Assembly (NCBI GenBank): GCA_035719045.1
Contig: DASTGO010000049.1
Location: 1 to 17,026 of the forward strand
Origin: DASTGO01 sp035719045
GTDB lineage: Bacteria > Actinomycetota > Actinomycetes > Actinomycetales > Kineosporiaceae
Direction: 5' to 3'
Length of the DNA stretch: 17,026 nucleotides
Shown here piece after piece: positions 7,285 through 14,644 of the stretch. The notes beneath the pieces were generated by a model that was given only the letters and a program-made list of their open reading frames with translations, searched no databases and was not told the DNA's origin. The position numbers and the translations under genes were made by a program. Every line of letters starts with the position of its first letter. Position 1 is the first letter of the stretch.

Positions 7285-7290
7285 CACTAT
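7285..7290 (+). promoter_or_regulatory. -10 element of hemL
   Basis: CACTAT differs from TANNAT only at the first base and ends five bases before GTG 7296. It gives hemL and the cytochrome c maturation genes behind it a start of their own. The first base mismatch makes this the weakest of the leaderless promoters in the window. Confidence 0.4.
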
Positions 7291-7295
7291 TGCGC

Positions 7296-8693
7296 GTGAC
7301 CCAGCCTGCCGCCGGCGTCGAAGCCGGGACCGTGCCCCCTGCCCTCGCTTCCCAGGCCCTGTTCGATCGCGCCCTGGCCGTGATCCCCGGCGGGGTGAAC
7401 TCCCCGGTCCGGGCCTTCCGGGCGGTGGGCGGCACGCCGAGGTTCATGGCCCGGGGCCGGGGTCCGTACCTCTACGACGTCGACGGCCGGGAGTACGTCG
7501 ACCTGGTGTGCTCCTGGGGGCCGATGATCCTCGGGCATGCCCACCCGCAGGTGCTGGACGCGGTCCGGACCGCCGCCGAGCGGGGCTTCTCCTTCGGCAC
7601 CCCCTGTGAGAACGAGGTGCTGCTGGCCGAGGAGATCGTCGCCCGGGTGGCGCCGGTACAGCAGGTCCGGCTGGTGTCCAGCGGGACCGAGGCCACGATG
7701 AGCGCGATCCGGCTGGCCCGCGGCTTCACCGGCCGGCCGGCGGTGGTCAAGTTCGCGGGGCATTACCACGGGCATGTCGACGCCCTGCTCGCCGCCGCCG
7801 GGTCCGGGCTGGCCACCTTCGCCCTGCCGGACACCCCGGGGGTGACCGGCGCCGGGGCCGCGGACACGATCGTGCTGCCGTACAACGACGTCGCGGCGGT
7901 CGAGGCCGCCTTCGCCGCCCACGGTGACCGGATCGCCTGCGTGATCACCGAGGCCGCCGCCGGCAATATGGGCGTGGTCCCGCCCACGCCCGGGTTCACC
8001 GCGGCGCTGCGCCGGATCACCCGCCGGCACGGGGCGCTGCTGATCAGCGACGAGGTGATGACCGGGTTCCGGCTGTCCGCCGCGGGCTGGTTCGGGCTGG
8101 AGGGGCCGGTCGACGACGGCTCGGACACCCCTGGGACGCCGGACCTGTTCACCTTCGGCAAGGTGATGGGCGGCGGCTTCCCCGCGGCGGCGTTCGGCGG
8201 CCGGGCCGACGTGATGTCCCAGCTCGCGCCGGCCGGCCCGGTGTACCAGGCGGGCACTCTGTCCGGGAATCCGGTGGCCACCGCGGCCGGGCTGGCGACG
8301 CTGCGCGGCTGCACCGACGAGGTGTACGCGCACCTCGGCACCGCCGCCGGGCGGTTGTCCCGGGAGGTCGGGCAGGAGCTCACCCGGGCCGGGGTCCCGC
8401 ATGTGATCCAGCACGCCGGCAGCATGTTCAGTGTCTTCTTCGTCACCGACCCGGCGGCCGCGGCGGTCCGGGACTACGACCAGGCCCGGGCCCAGGACCT
8501 CCCGGCGTTCAAGGCCTTCTTCCACTCCATGCTCGACCAGGGCGTCTACCTGCCGCCGAGTGCCTTCGAGGCATGGTTCCTGTCCGCGGCGCACGACGAC
8601 ACCGCCCTGGACCGGGTGATCGCGGCCCTTCCGGCGGCGGCGCGGGCCGCCGCGGCGGCGGGCACAGCTTCCACCGGAAGGATGGGTGCATGA
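7296..8693 (+). CDS. hemL: Glutamate-1-semialdehyde 2,1-aminomutase
   Basis: HemL converts glutamate-1-semialdehyde to 5-aminolevulinate with pyridoxal phosphate, the step after HemA. The 465-residue protein is a class III aminotransferase-fold enzyme. It has ALFDRALAVIPGGVNSPVRAF at the N-terminus (quoted to the motif only), LRLVSSGTEATMSAIRLAR-type phosphate binding (here VRLVSSGTEATMS), FAGHYHGHVD, LLISDEVMTGFR with the PLP-contacting Asp, and DLFTFGKVMGGGFP with the Schiff-base Lys289. GTG 7296 is preferred to the in-frame TTG 7290, because a CACTAT promoter hexamer covers 7285-7290. The stop overlaps the next start by ATGA. The hemL-phosphatase-thioredoxin-ccdA-resB-ccsA order matches Rv0524-Rv0529 of M. 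tuberculosis (from memory). The C-terminus is an Ala-rich tail. Confidence 0.95.
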   Translation: MTQPAAGVEAGTVPPALASQALFDRALAVIPGGVNSPVRAFRAVGGTPRFMARGRGPYLYDVDGREYVDLVCSWGPMILGHAHPQVLDAVRTAAERGFSFGTPCENEVLLAEEIVARVAPVQQVRLVSSGTEATMSAIRLARGFTGRPAVVKFAGHYHGHVDALLAAAGSGLATFALPDTPGVTGAGAADTIVLPYNDVAAVEAAFAAHGDRIACVITEAAAGNMGVVPPTPGFTAALRRITRRHGALLISDEVMTGFRLSAAGWFGLEGPVDDGSDTPGTPDLFTFGKVMGGGFPAAAFGGRADVMSQLAPAGPVYQAGTLSGNPVATAAGLATLRGCTDEVYAHLGTAAGRLSREVGQELTRAGVPHVIQHAGSMFSVFFVTDPAAAAVRDYDQARAQDLPAFKAFFHSMLDQGVYLPPSAFEAWFLSAAHDDTALDRVIAALPAAARAAAAAGTASTGRMGA

Positions 8694-9331
8694 CCGAGCA
8701 CACCGTCGTCCACCTGCTGCGTCACGGCGAGGTGGAGAACCCCGGCAAGATCCTCTACGGGCGGCTGCCCGGGTACCACCTGTCCGCCCTGGGCCGGAAG
8801 ATGGCCGACCGGGTGGCCGAGGCGCTGGCCGGGCGGGACATCACCGCCGTGATCGCCTCCCCGCTGGAGCGGGCACAGGAGACGGCCGGGCCACTCGCCG
8901 CCGCCCTCGGCCTGCCGATCCGCACCGACGACCGGCTGATCGAGGCCGAGAACGTGTTCGAGGGGCTCACCGTCGGGGTCGGCGACGGCAGCCTGCGCAG
9001 CCCGCAGCACTGGTGGCATCTGCGCAACCCGTTCCGGCCCTCCTGGGGTGAGCCGTACGCCCGGGTCGTGGCCCGGATGCACGCTGCCGCCGAGGATGCC
9101 CGCCGGCTGGCCGCGGGGCATGAGGCCGTCCTGGTCTCCCACCAGCTGCCGATCTGGGAGGCCCGGCTGGCGGCCGAGAACCGGCGGCTGTGGCACGACC
9201 CGAGGCGGCGGGAGTGCTCGCTGGCCTCCCTGACCTCTCTGGAGTACGAGGGCGACCGGTTGGCTGCGGTCGTCTACAGCGAGCCGGCGGCCGACCTGCT
9301 GCCGGGTGCGGCGAAGGTGTCGGGCGCCTGA
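8690..9331 (+). CDS. Histidine phosphatase (phosphoglycerate mutase-like) family protein
   Basis: This 213-residue protein has the histidine-phosphatase signature LLRHGEVENPG, with catalytic His12 in the RHG motif, the SPLERAQETAGPLA segment carrying the second phosphate-binding Arg, an acidic EAENVFEG segment, and VLVSHQLPIW with the second catalytic His. It is probably a cytosolic phosphatase rather than a glycolytic mutase; the substrate is unknown. ATG 8690 overlaps the hemL stop and has GGAAGGA upstream. The gene is regularly found between hemL and the cytochrome c maturation genes in actinobacteria (Rv0525), so a role connected with heme or thiol metabolism is possible but unproven. Confidence 0.88.
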   Translation: MTEHTVVHLLRHGEVENPGKILYGRLPGYHLSALGRKMADRVAEALAGRDITAVIASPLERAQETAGPLAAALGLPIRTDDRLIEAENVFEGLTVGVGDGSLRSPQHWWHLRNPFRPSWGEPYARVVARMHAAAEDARRLAAGHEAVLVSHQLPIWEARLAAENRRLWHDPRRRECSLASLTSLEYEGDRLAAVVYSEPAADLLPGAAKVSGA

Positions 9332-9362
9332 TGGCGGGTGCGCAGAGGACGGCGGGTGCGTG

Positions 9363-10016
9363 ATGGGTCTGCGGTGGCGGCGGACGCCGGTGGCGGGGAC
9401 GTCGGCGGGGGCGGCACGGCCGGCGGCGGGGACTGCCGTCCTGGCGGCGGGGCTGCTGCTGGCCGCCGGGGGACTGGCCGGCTGCGGCGGCGGCTCCGGG
9501 GGGTCCGACAAGGGGTCCGGGACGTCGTACGTGGCCGGTGACGGCACCGTGACGATCGTCGCCGCCAAGGACCGCAGGCAGCCTGTCGCCCTGTCCGGGA
9601 AGTCGATCGAGGGCGACCTGGTCGACGTCGCCGGCTTCCGGGGGCACCCGGTCGTGGTCAACGTGTGGGGTTCCTGGTGCGCGCCCTGCCGCAAGGAGGC
9701 CCCGGAACTGCAGAAGGCCTACACCCAGCTCAAGGCACAGGGCGTGGCCTTCATCGGGATCGACACCCGTGACGACGACCTGGCCCAGGCCAGGGCGTTC
9801 CAGACCAACTTCGGGATCACCTACCCGAGCATCGTGGACGACGGCGGGGCGGTGCTGCTCGGCCTGCGTGGGGTGGTCGCCCCGACCGCCGTGCCCACCA
9901 CCCTCGTCCTGGACGAGCAGGGCCGGGTGGCCGCCCGGGTCAGCGGCGGAGTGAACGCGACCACGCTGATCGGGCTGGTCCACGACGCCGGTGCCGGGAC
10001 GGGTTCGGCGGGATGA
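9363..10016 (+). CDS. TlpA/ResA-like thioredoxin-fold lipoprotein of cytochrome c maturation
   Basis: This 217-residue protein has a signal peptide: basic MGLRWRR, a hydrophobic stretch, and the lipobox LAGC with Cys41 as lipid anchor. A Gly- and Ser-rich linker follows, then a thioredoxin domain with NVWGSWCAPCRKEAPEL (Cys106 and Cys109) and AVPTTLVLDEQG carrying the cis-Pro. It should face the outside of the membrane and keep the CXXCH cysteines of apocytochrome c reduced, receiving electrons from CcdA. ATG 9363 is taken as the start, but a GTG immediately before it (9360) is equally possible. It overlaps ccdA by ATGA, supporting joint function. It corresponds to Rv0526 in gene order. Confidence 0.9.
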   Translation: MGLRWRRTPVAGTSAGAARPAAGTAVLAAGLLLAAGGLAGCGGGSGGSDKGSGTSYVAGDGTVTIVAAKDRRQPVALSGKSIEGDLVDVAGFRGHPVVVNVWGSWCAPCRKEAPELQKAYTQLKAQGVAFIGIDTRDDDLAQARAFQTNFGITYPSIVDDGGAVLLGLRGVVAPTAVPTTLVLDEQGRVAARVSGGVNATTLIGLVHDAGAGTGSAG

Positions 10017-10798
10017 CCGGTCCGCTGACCGCTGCCGTCCTGGCGGGCGCGGCGGGTGGGGTCCAGCAGACCGTTCTCGACGGATCCCTGCTGGTGGCCC
10101 TGCCGATCGCGGTCGCGGCGGGGGCGGTGTCCTTCCTGTCCCCGTGCGTGCTGCCGCTGGTCCCGGGGTACCTCGGCTACGTCACCGGACTGACCGGGGT
10201 CGACCTGGAGCGGCAGCGCCGGGGTCGGATGGTGGCCGGGATCGGGCTGTTCGTGCTCGGGTTCACCGCGGTGTACGTGCCGTTCGGGCTGACCGCGGGG
10301 GCCCTCGGGTCCGCCCTGGCCGAACATCAGACCGTGATCACCCGGGTGCTCGGGGTGGTGACCATTCTGCTCGGGCTGGTGTACGCCGGGATGGTGCCGG
10401 CCCTGCAGCGTGAGGCCCGGCTCGACGTCCGGCCGGCGGCCGGCCTGGCCGGGGCACCGCTGCTCGGGGCGGCGTTCGGGTTGAGCTGGACCGCCTGCAC
10501 CGGGCCGACCCTGGCCGCGATCCTCGCCCTGGCCGGCAGCATCGGCGCCAGCCCCGCCCGCGGTGCCCTGCTGGCCACGGCCTACTGCCTGGGCCTGGGC
10601 ATTCCGTTCCTGCTGGCCGGCCTGGCCTACCGGCGGGCGATGGGGGCCTTCGCGGTGCTGCGCCGGCACAGCGGGACGGTCAGCCGGATCGGCGGCCTCC
10701 TGCTGGTGGTGGTGGGAGTCCTGCTCGTGACCGGGATCTGGGGGCAACTGATGAACGAGCTGCGTGGCACGATCACGGGCTTCGAGACGGTGATCTGA
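10013..10798 (+). CDS. ccdA: CcdA-type transmembrane thiol-disulfide transporter
   Basis: CcdA moves reducing equivalents from cytosolic thioredoxin across the membrane to ResA/TlpA-like proteins. The 261-residue product shows about six hydrophobic segments and the two family cysteines, Cys45 in SFLSPCVLPLVPGYLGY and Cys162 in LSWTACTGPTLA, each in a transmembrane helix next to Pro. The C-terminal helix GGLLLVVVGVLLVTGIWG ends close to the stop. The start overlaps the thioredoxin gene stop by ATGA, with only a weak GGCGGG upstream, so translation is probably coupled. The resB ATG follows one base after its stop. Confidence 0.93.
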   Translation: MTGPLTAAVLAGAAGGVQQTVLDGSLLVALPIAVAAGAVSFLSPCVLPLVPGYLGYVTGLTGVDLERQRRGRMVAGIGLFVLGFTAVYVPFGLTAGALGSALAEHQTVITRVLGVVTILLGLVYAGMVPALQREARLDVRPAAGLAGAPLLGAAFGLSWTACTGPTLAAILALAGSIGASPARGALLATAYCLGLGIPFLLAGLAYRRAMGAFAVLRRHSGTVSRIGGLLLVVVGVLLVTGIWGQLMNELRGTITGFETVI

Positions 10799-10799
10799 G

Positions 10800-12683
10800 A
10801 TGACGAAGGCCCCCCACTCCCGCACCGGCCCCGGCGGCGGCAGCCCGGCCGATGTGGCCCCCGGCGGCGTGATCCGGGACGGCCTGGCCCCCGATGCCGC
10901 GGCCTCCCCGGCGGCCGACCCCGCCGGGGAGGACCTGCTGGAGCCGGAGACCGCGCGCCCGGAGCCGGTGCAACTGCCCCGGCTGGGCGTCGTCGGCTGG
11001 ATCCGCTGGGCCTGGCGCCAGCTGACCAGCATGCGCACGGCCCTGCTGCTGCTCATGCTGCTGGCGGTGGCGGCCGTGCCGGGTTCGGTGCTGCCGCAGA
11101 ACCGGGTGGACCCCGGCCGGGTCCAGCAGTACCTGGCCGACCACACGAAGCTCGGGCCGGTGCTGCGGCGGCTGGGCATGTTCGACGTCTACGCCTCGCC
11201 CTGGTTCTCCGCGGTCTACCTGCTGCTGTTCGTCTCCCTGATCGGCTGCGTGATCCCGCGCACCCGCCAGCACTGGAGGGCGATGCGGGCCCGGCCGCCG
11301 CGCACCCCCCGCCGGCTGGACCGGATGCCCGAGCACGAGGTGCGGACCGTGGCCGCCGCCCCGGACCAGGCCCTGGCCGCCGCCCGCACGGCGCTGCGTC
11401 GGCACCGGTACCGGATTGCTGATGACGAAGGCGGGGTGGCCGACGACGAGGGCAGTGTGGCGGCCGAGCGCGGCTACCTGGCCGAGACCGGCAACCTGGT
11501 GTTCCACGTGGCGCTGGTGCTGCTGCTGGTCGCGGTGGCCGCCGGCTCGCTGTACGGGTACTCCGGGCAGGCGATCGTCGTCGAGGGCGAGCAGTTCGCC
11601 GACACCCTGCCCCGCTACGACAGCTTCTCCGCGGGGCCGCGGGTGGACTCCGGGAACCTGCCGCCGTTCTGGTTCCGGCTGAACGCCATGCACGTGCGCT
11701 TCGAGGAGGGTGCGGTCGGCTCCCAGTTCGGCGCCCCGCGCTCGTTCGGCGCCGACCTCACCGTCAAGGACTCCCCGGACGCCGCCGAGCACACCCAGAC
11801 CGTCGAGGTCAACGAGCCGCTGGACGTCAACGGCACCCGGGTCTTCCTCAGCGGCAACGGCTACGCGCCGGTGATCACGGTGAAGGACGGGACCGGCAAC
11901 GTGGTGAAGTCCGGGCCGGTGGTCTTCCTGCCCCGGGACGGCAACTACACCTCGCTCGGCGTCGTCAAGGTGTCCGACGCCCGGCCCCGTCAGCTCGGCC
12001 TGCGCGGGTTCTTCCTGCCCACGGCGGTCTTCGACCCGATGATGGGCCCGATCTCGATCTTCCCGGACGCCAAGAAGCCCCTGCTGGTGCTCACCGCGTA
12101 CGTGTCCCGGCCGGGCGAGGACGGGCTGGGGGTCAACAGCGGTGCCCCCCAGTCGGTATATGTCCTGAACACCGGGAAGATGACCCAGCTGACGGGTGCC
12201 GACGGCGAGCCGCTGAAGCTGGAGCTGTCGGTCGGGCAGAGCGTCCAGTTGCCGGACGGCGCCGGTTCGGTCACCTTCGAGGGGATCAGGCGGTATGCCT
12301 CCTTCGACATCCGGTACGACCCGTCGAAGCTCTGGGCGCTGCTGTCCTCGCTGCTGGCCCTGGCCGGGCTGACCGCCTCGCTGTTCGTCCGCCGGCGCCG
12401 GGTGTGGGTCCGGGTGAGCGCTGGGCCGTCCGGGGGAAGCCGGGTGGAGATCGCCGGGCTGGCCCGCGGTGAGGACGCCGGGCTGGCTATGGAGTTGGTC
12501 TCACTGCTCGACGCTGTCGGCCCGGCGGGGGAGGATGTCCAGGGGTCGGCGGGCGATAGTGCCTCGGGCGGGGCCGCCCCGCACCAGGTTGCGTCCCCCG
12601 GCCGGGCACCGGCCGCCGTGCCGGCACCGGCGCCGATCGACGCACCGTCCACCGAAACCGCAAGGCGTACGAACGAGGAGTGA
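10800..12683 (+). CDS. resB: Cytochrome c biogenesis protein ResB (Ccs1)
   Basis: ResB and the CcsA-type protein form the System II synthase that exports heme and attaches it to apocytochrome c. The 627-residue protein has a disordered N-terminal region of about 75 residues, a transmembrane helix at about 78-98 (MRTALLLLMLLAVAAVPGSVL, family hallmark ending PGSVLPQ), a second at about 133-155, a third at about 232-255 after the motif YLAETGNLVFH, a large extracytoplasmic domain, and a fourth at about 511-532 followed by RRRR. A Pro/Ala-rich tail of about 75 residues closes it. Residues 207-220 are a tandem duplication of ADDEG(G/S)V in the cytosolic loop. The ATG lies one base after the ccdA stop. 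Confidence 0.92.
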   Translation: MTKAPHSRTGPGGGSPADVAPGGVIRDGLAPDAAASPAADPAGEDLLEPETARPEPVQLPRLGVVGWIRWAWRQLTSMRTALLLLMLLAVAAVPGSVLPQNRVDPGRVQQYLADHTKLGPVLRRLGMFDVYASPWFSAVYLLLFVSLIGCVIPRTRQHWRAMRARPPRTPRRLDRMPEHEVRTVAAAPDQALAAARTALRRHRYRIADDEGGVADDEGSVAAERGYLAETGNLVFHVALVLLLVAVAAGSLYGYSGQAIVVEGEQFADTLPRYDSFSAGPRVDSGNLPPFWFRLNAMHVRFEEGAVGSQFGAPRSFGADLTVKDSPDAAEHTQTVEVNEPLDVNGTRVFLSGNGYAPVITVKDGTGNVVKSGPVVFLPRDGNYTSLGVVKVSDARPRQLGLRGFFLPTAVFDPMMGPISIFPDAKKPLLVLTAYVSRPGEDGLGVNSGAPQSVYVLNTGKMTQLTGADGEPLKLELSVGQSVQLPDGAGSVTFEGIRRYASFDIRYDPSKLWALLSSLLALAGLTASLFVRRRRVWVRVSAGPSGGSRVEIAGLARGEDAGLAMELVSLLDAVGPAGEDVQGSAGDSASGGAAPHQVASPGRAPAAVPAPAPIDAPSTETARRTNEE

Positions 12684-12685
12684 CC

Positions 12686-13750
12686 GTGGCGGTCAATGAG
12701 ACGCTCGCCCAGTACAGCAACGTGCTGGTGTACTCGTCGATGCTGGTCTACACGGGCGCGCTGGGGGCGTTCGCCGTGGACCTGTCCGGCCGGGGCAAGC
12801 TGGTCGCCGGCCAGGCAGGGCTCGACGAGAGCGAGCAGGAGTCGTCGGCGCGGGTCGCCGGCAGGGTGCCGGCCATGGTCGGTGTGGCCTCCGGCCCGGG
12901 GCAGGCCCCGGCAGCCGGGGTCACCGCCGCGGGCTCCGGATCCCCGGGCACGGGTGCCACCGGCACCGGCGAGAACACGACCGGACGCGGCACCAAGGCC
13001 GGCGGGATCGCGGTCTCCCTCACCGGGCTGGCGTTCCTGCTCCACCTGGCCGGGGTGGTCGCGCGCGGGCTGTCGGTGCAGCGGGCGCCCTGGGGCAACA
13101 TGTACGAGTTCGCGATCACCGGTTCGGTCGTGGTCACGGCGATGTTCCTGCTGGTGCTGGCCCGCCGGGACATCCGGTACCTGGGCACCTTCGTGGTCGG
13201 TCCGGTGCTGCTGACCCTCGGGCTGGCGGTGTCGGTCTTCTACACCCAGGCCGCGCAACTGGTCCCGGCACTGCACAGCTTCTGGCTGATCATCCACGTC
13301 TCGGTGGCCTTCGTGTCCTCGGCGCTGTTCACCCTGGCGTTCTCCACGACCGTGCTGCAGTTGGTCCAGGAACGCCGGGAGAAGGCCCGCGAGGCCGGCA
13401 GGGTGCTGCACCGCGGCCGGTTCATGGACGCCCTGCCGAGCTCGGCCGACCTGGAGCGGTCCTCCTACCGGCTGCACGTGGCGGCCTTCCCGCTGTGGAC
13501 CTTCACCGTGATCGCGGGCGCGATCTGGGCCGAGGCCGCCTGGGGCAAGTACTGGAACTGGGACCCGAAGGAGGTCTGGTCCTTCGTCATCTGGGTGGTC
13601 TACGCCGGGTACCTGCACGCCCGGGTCACCCGTGGCTGGGACGGCCGCCGCGCGGCGTACCTCGCCCTGGCCGGCTACGCCTGCCTGCTGTTCAACTTCC
13701 TCGTGGTGAACGTGTTCTTCGTCGGCATGCACTCCTACGCCGGGGTCTGA
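12686..13750 (+). CDS. ccsA: Cytochrome c biogenesis heme-handling protein CcsA (CcsB/ResC)
   Basis: This 354-residue polytopic membrane protein carries the heme channel of System II. It has an N-terminal helix (ALGAFAVDLSG region), a long low-complexity linker rich in Gly, Ala and Thr (about residues 40-105), then a conserved core. The core contains WGNMYEF at 136, the heme-ligand segment PALHSFWLIIHV, the tryptophan-rich WWD motif WGKYWNWDPKEVW at 286-298, and GMHSYAG close to the end with a second conserved His. GTG 12686 is preferred to GTG 12680 because AGGAG at 12676-12680 gives a normal five-base spacing only to 12686. It is the last gene of the hemL-ccsA run. The long linker between first and second helices is probably lineage-specific. 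Confidence 0.93.
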   Translation: MAVNETLAQYSNVLVYSSMLVYTGALGAFAVDLSGRGKLVAGQAGLDESEQESSARVAGRVPAMVGVASGPGQAPAAGVTAAGSGSPGTGATGTGENTTGRGTKAGGIAVSLTGLAFLLHLAGVVARGLSVQRAPWGNMYEFAITGSVVVTAMFLLVLARRDIRYLGTFVVGPVLLTLGLAVSVFYTQAAQLVPALHSFWLIIHVSVAFVSSALFTLAFSTTVLQLVQERREKAREAGRVLHRGRFMDALPSSADLERSSYRLHVAAFPLWTFTVIAGAIWAEAAWGKYWNWDPKEVWSFVIWVVYAGYLHARVTRGWDGRRAAYLALAGYACLLFNFLVVNVFFVGMHSYAGV

Positions 13751-13928
13751 ACCTGCGCGGGGCCGCACTTCGTGGGTCTGAGCCCGGACCTGCGATGTGC
13801 TGTTGCGGTCCTGGTCCGCGTCCATGGGGTGGGTGTCTTGTGCCGGGTCGTTGCAGGGGCGGCGTGTCGGGCGGGATGTCCCGGTTCGAGGGCGGCCGCC
13901 CCGTGATCATCCCGGGTAGGGGCCATCC
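13751..13928. other. Intergenic DNA between ccsA and the transposase remnant
   Basis: This stretch holds no gene I can support. A weak dyad, GGACC (13786-13790) with GGTCC (13807-13811), could end ccsA transcription but is unconvincing. GGGCGGCCGCCC at 13890-13901 is a perfect 12-bp palindrome near the start of the transposase remnant and might belong to the original insertion sequence end. I could not find a matching inverted copy on the other side of the remnant. Confidence 0.4.
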
Positions 13929-14397
13929 ATGTGCGCAGATGGTTTCCCGATGATGCCGCGTGCCTGGACTACCTGGACTGGCTGCGTTGGCGTGAGGGTT
14001 TCGCAGGCACGATCTTCCACCGGACCCGGACCCGGACCCGGACCCGGACCCCGCTGAGGTCTGGTTCGAGGCGGCCTGGTTGATGATGGCCGCCAAGAAC
14101 GGGGTCAGCGCGCTCAACCTGCAACGGGTGCTCGGGCCGGAAGGTCCACGAGCTGCTGCCAGGGGTGCACCGGCTGTTCAGCCCGGCCAGCGGTGGCTGG
14201 AGGGCACCCACCAGGGCGCGATCGGCCCGGAGCACCTGCAGTCCTCCCTGGACGAGTTCATCTTCCGGTTCAGCCACCGCAACGCCCGTCGGCGCGGTCT
14301 GCTGTTCCTGCGCCTACTCGAACGTGCCGTCGAGACCGGACCCATCACCTACCGCCACCGCCGGAAGCCCTTTACCCGGCTGCACTCACGTGGATAG
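13929..14397 (+). pseudogene. Decayed IS1595-type transposase
   Basis: Three reading-frame fragments match the order of an IS1595-family transposase. The first reads WFPDDAACLDYLDWLRW and runs into AGTIFHRTRT, but the zinc-finger segment usually found between them is missing. Near 14055 one base is lost, and the frame continues as EVWFEAAWLMMAAKNGVSAL and NLQRVLG. The catalytic DDN core that should follow is deleted. A stretch KVHELLPGVHRLFS resumes in another frame, and a further one-base shift near 14185-14191 leads to RWLEGTHQGAIGPEHLQ and the family C-terminus RRRGLLFLRLLERAVETGPITY. An ATG at 13929 with GTAGGGG upstream looks like the old start but is itself one base out of frame. The element cannot encode an active enzyme. 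It lies between the conserved cytochrome c operon and the lantibiotic genes. Family assignment is from memory of typical motifs. Confidence 0.75.
14021..14050 (+). repeat. Hexanucleotide tandem repeat, five copies of CGGACC
   Basis: Five exact copies of CGGACC lie inside the transposase remnant and encode an Arg-Thr repeat in its first frame. Intact relatives typically have HRTRTPL, so about two copies are ancestral and three were probably added by replication slippage. The unit is six bases and keeps the frame. Confidence 0.85.
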
Positions 14398-14466
14398 CCG
14401 CACCAGATTGCGGATCACGACGAATACGCGCCGGAGCCCTGGCGGCTTGTGGTCTGTGGCTTGTCG

Positions 14467-14498
14467 CATGTGTTGTGCGGCGGCCATGTGTTGTGCGG
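14467..14498 (+). repeat. Direct repeat CATGTGTTGTGCGG, two copies, within an inverted repeat
   Basis: The 14-mer CATGTGTTGTGCGG occurs at 14467-14480 and 14485-14498, an 18-base period. TGTCGCA (14462-14468) and TGCGACA (14510-14516) form an inverted pair around them. Direct repeats upstream of a peptide antibiotic gene often bind an activator, but no regulator gene is visible in the window. Confidence 0.5.
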
Positions 14499-14576
14499 GA
14501 GTCCGGCCGTGCGACACGTATGCAGGAACCATGCAAGTTCGGCGCTTGCGGGGTGCTCCCGCTCAATCCCTGCCTT

Positions 14577-14592
14577 CCAGGATGAGTCCTGG
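14577..14592 (+). promoter_or_regulatory. Palindrome CCAGGATGAGTCCTGG, candidate operator
   Basis: CCAGGA and TCCTGG are exact inverted repeats around TGAG. The site lies 52 bases before the alpha-precursor ATG, a plausible position for an operator near the promoter or for a small leader hairpin. A chance occurrence is possible. Confidence 0.3.
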
Positions 14593-14644
14593 CCCGGTGC
14601 AACGAATGGAGCCGGTGTCCGAGACCGAACACGAAGGAGGCCCG

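Larger units (their letters stand above)
14398..14644 (+). promoter_or_regulatory. Upstream region of the lantibiotic precursor genes
   Basis: This 247-bp region has no supported gene. It holds a cluster of repeats (14462-14516) and a 16-bp palindrome (14577-14592), then AAGGAGG at 14634-14640 as the ribosome binding site of the alpha precursor. I could not pick out a convincing -35/-10 pair, which suggests an activator-dependent or unusual promoter. Confidence 0.45.

Noticed and set aside
13861..13953. Small coding fragment reading SRFEGGRPVIIPGRGHPCAQ upstream of the transposase remnant
   Set aside because: It matches no protein I recognise and overlaps the remnant start in another frame; it is likely chance.
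14021..14050. CGGACC array as a CRISPR or origin-type repeat
   Set aside because: The units are contiguous without spacers, only six bases long, and explained by an Arg-Thr codon pair in the transposase frame.
14165..14644. A 214-codon frame running in phase through the alpha precursor
   Set aside because: Its first part reads the transposase remnant out of frame, and the precursor has its own AAGGAGG and ATG at 14645 with a normal-length leader.
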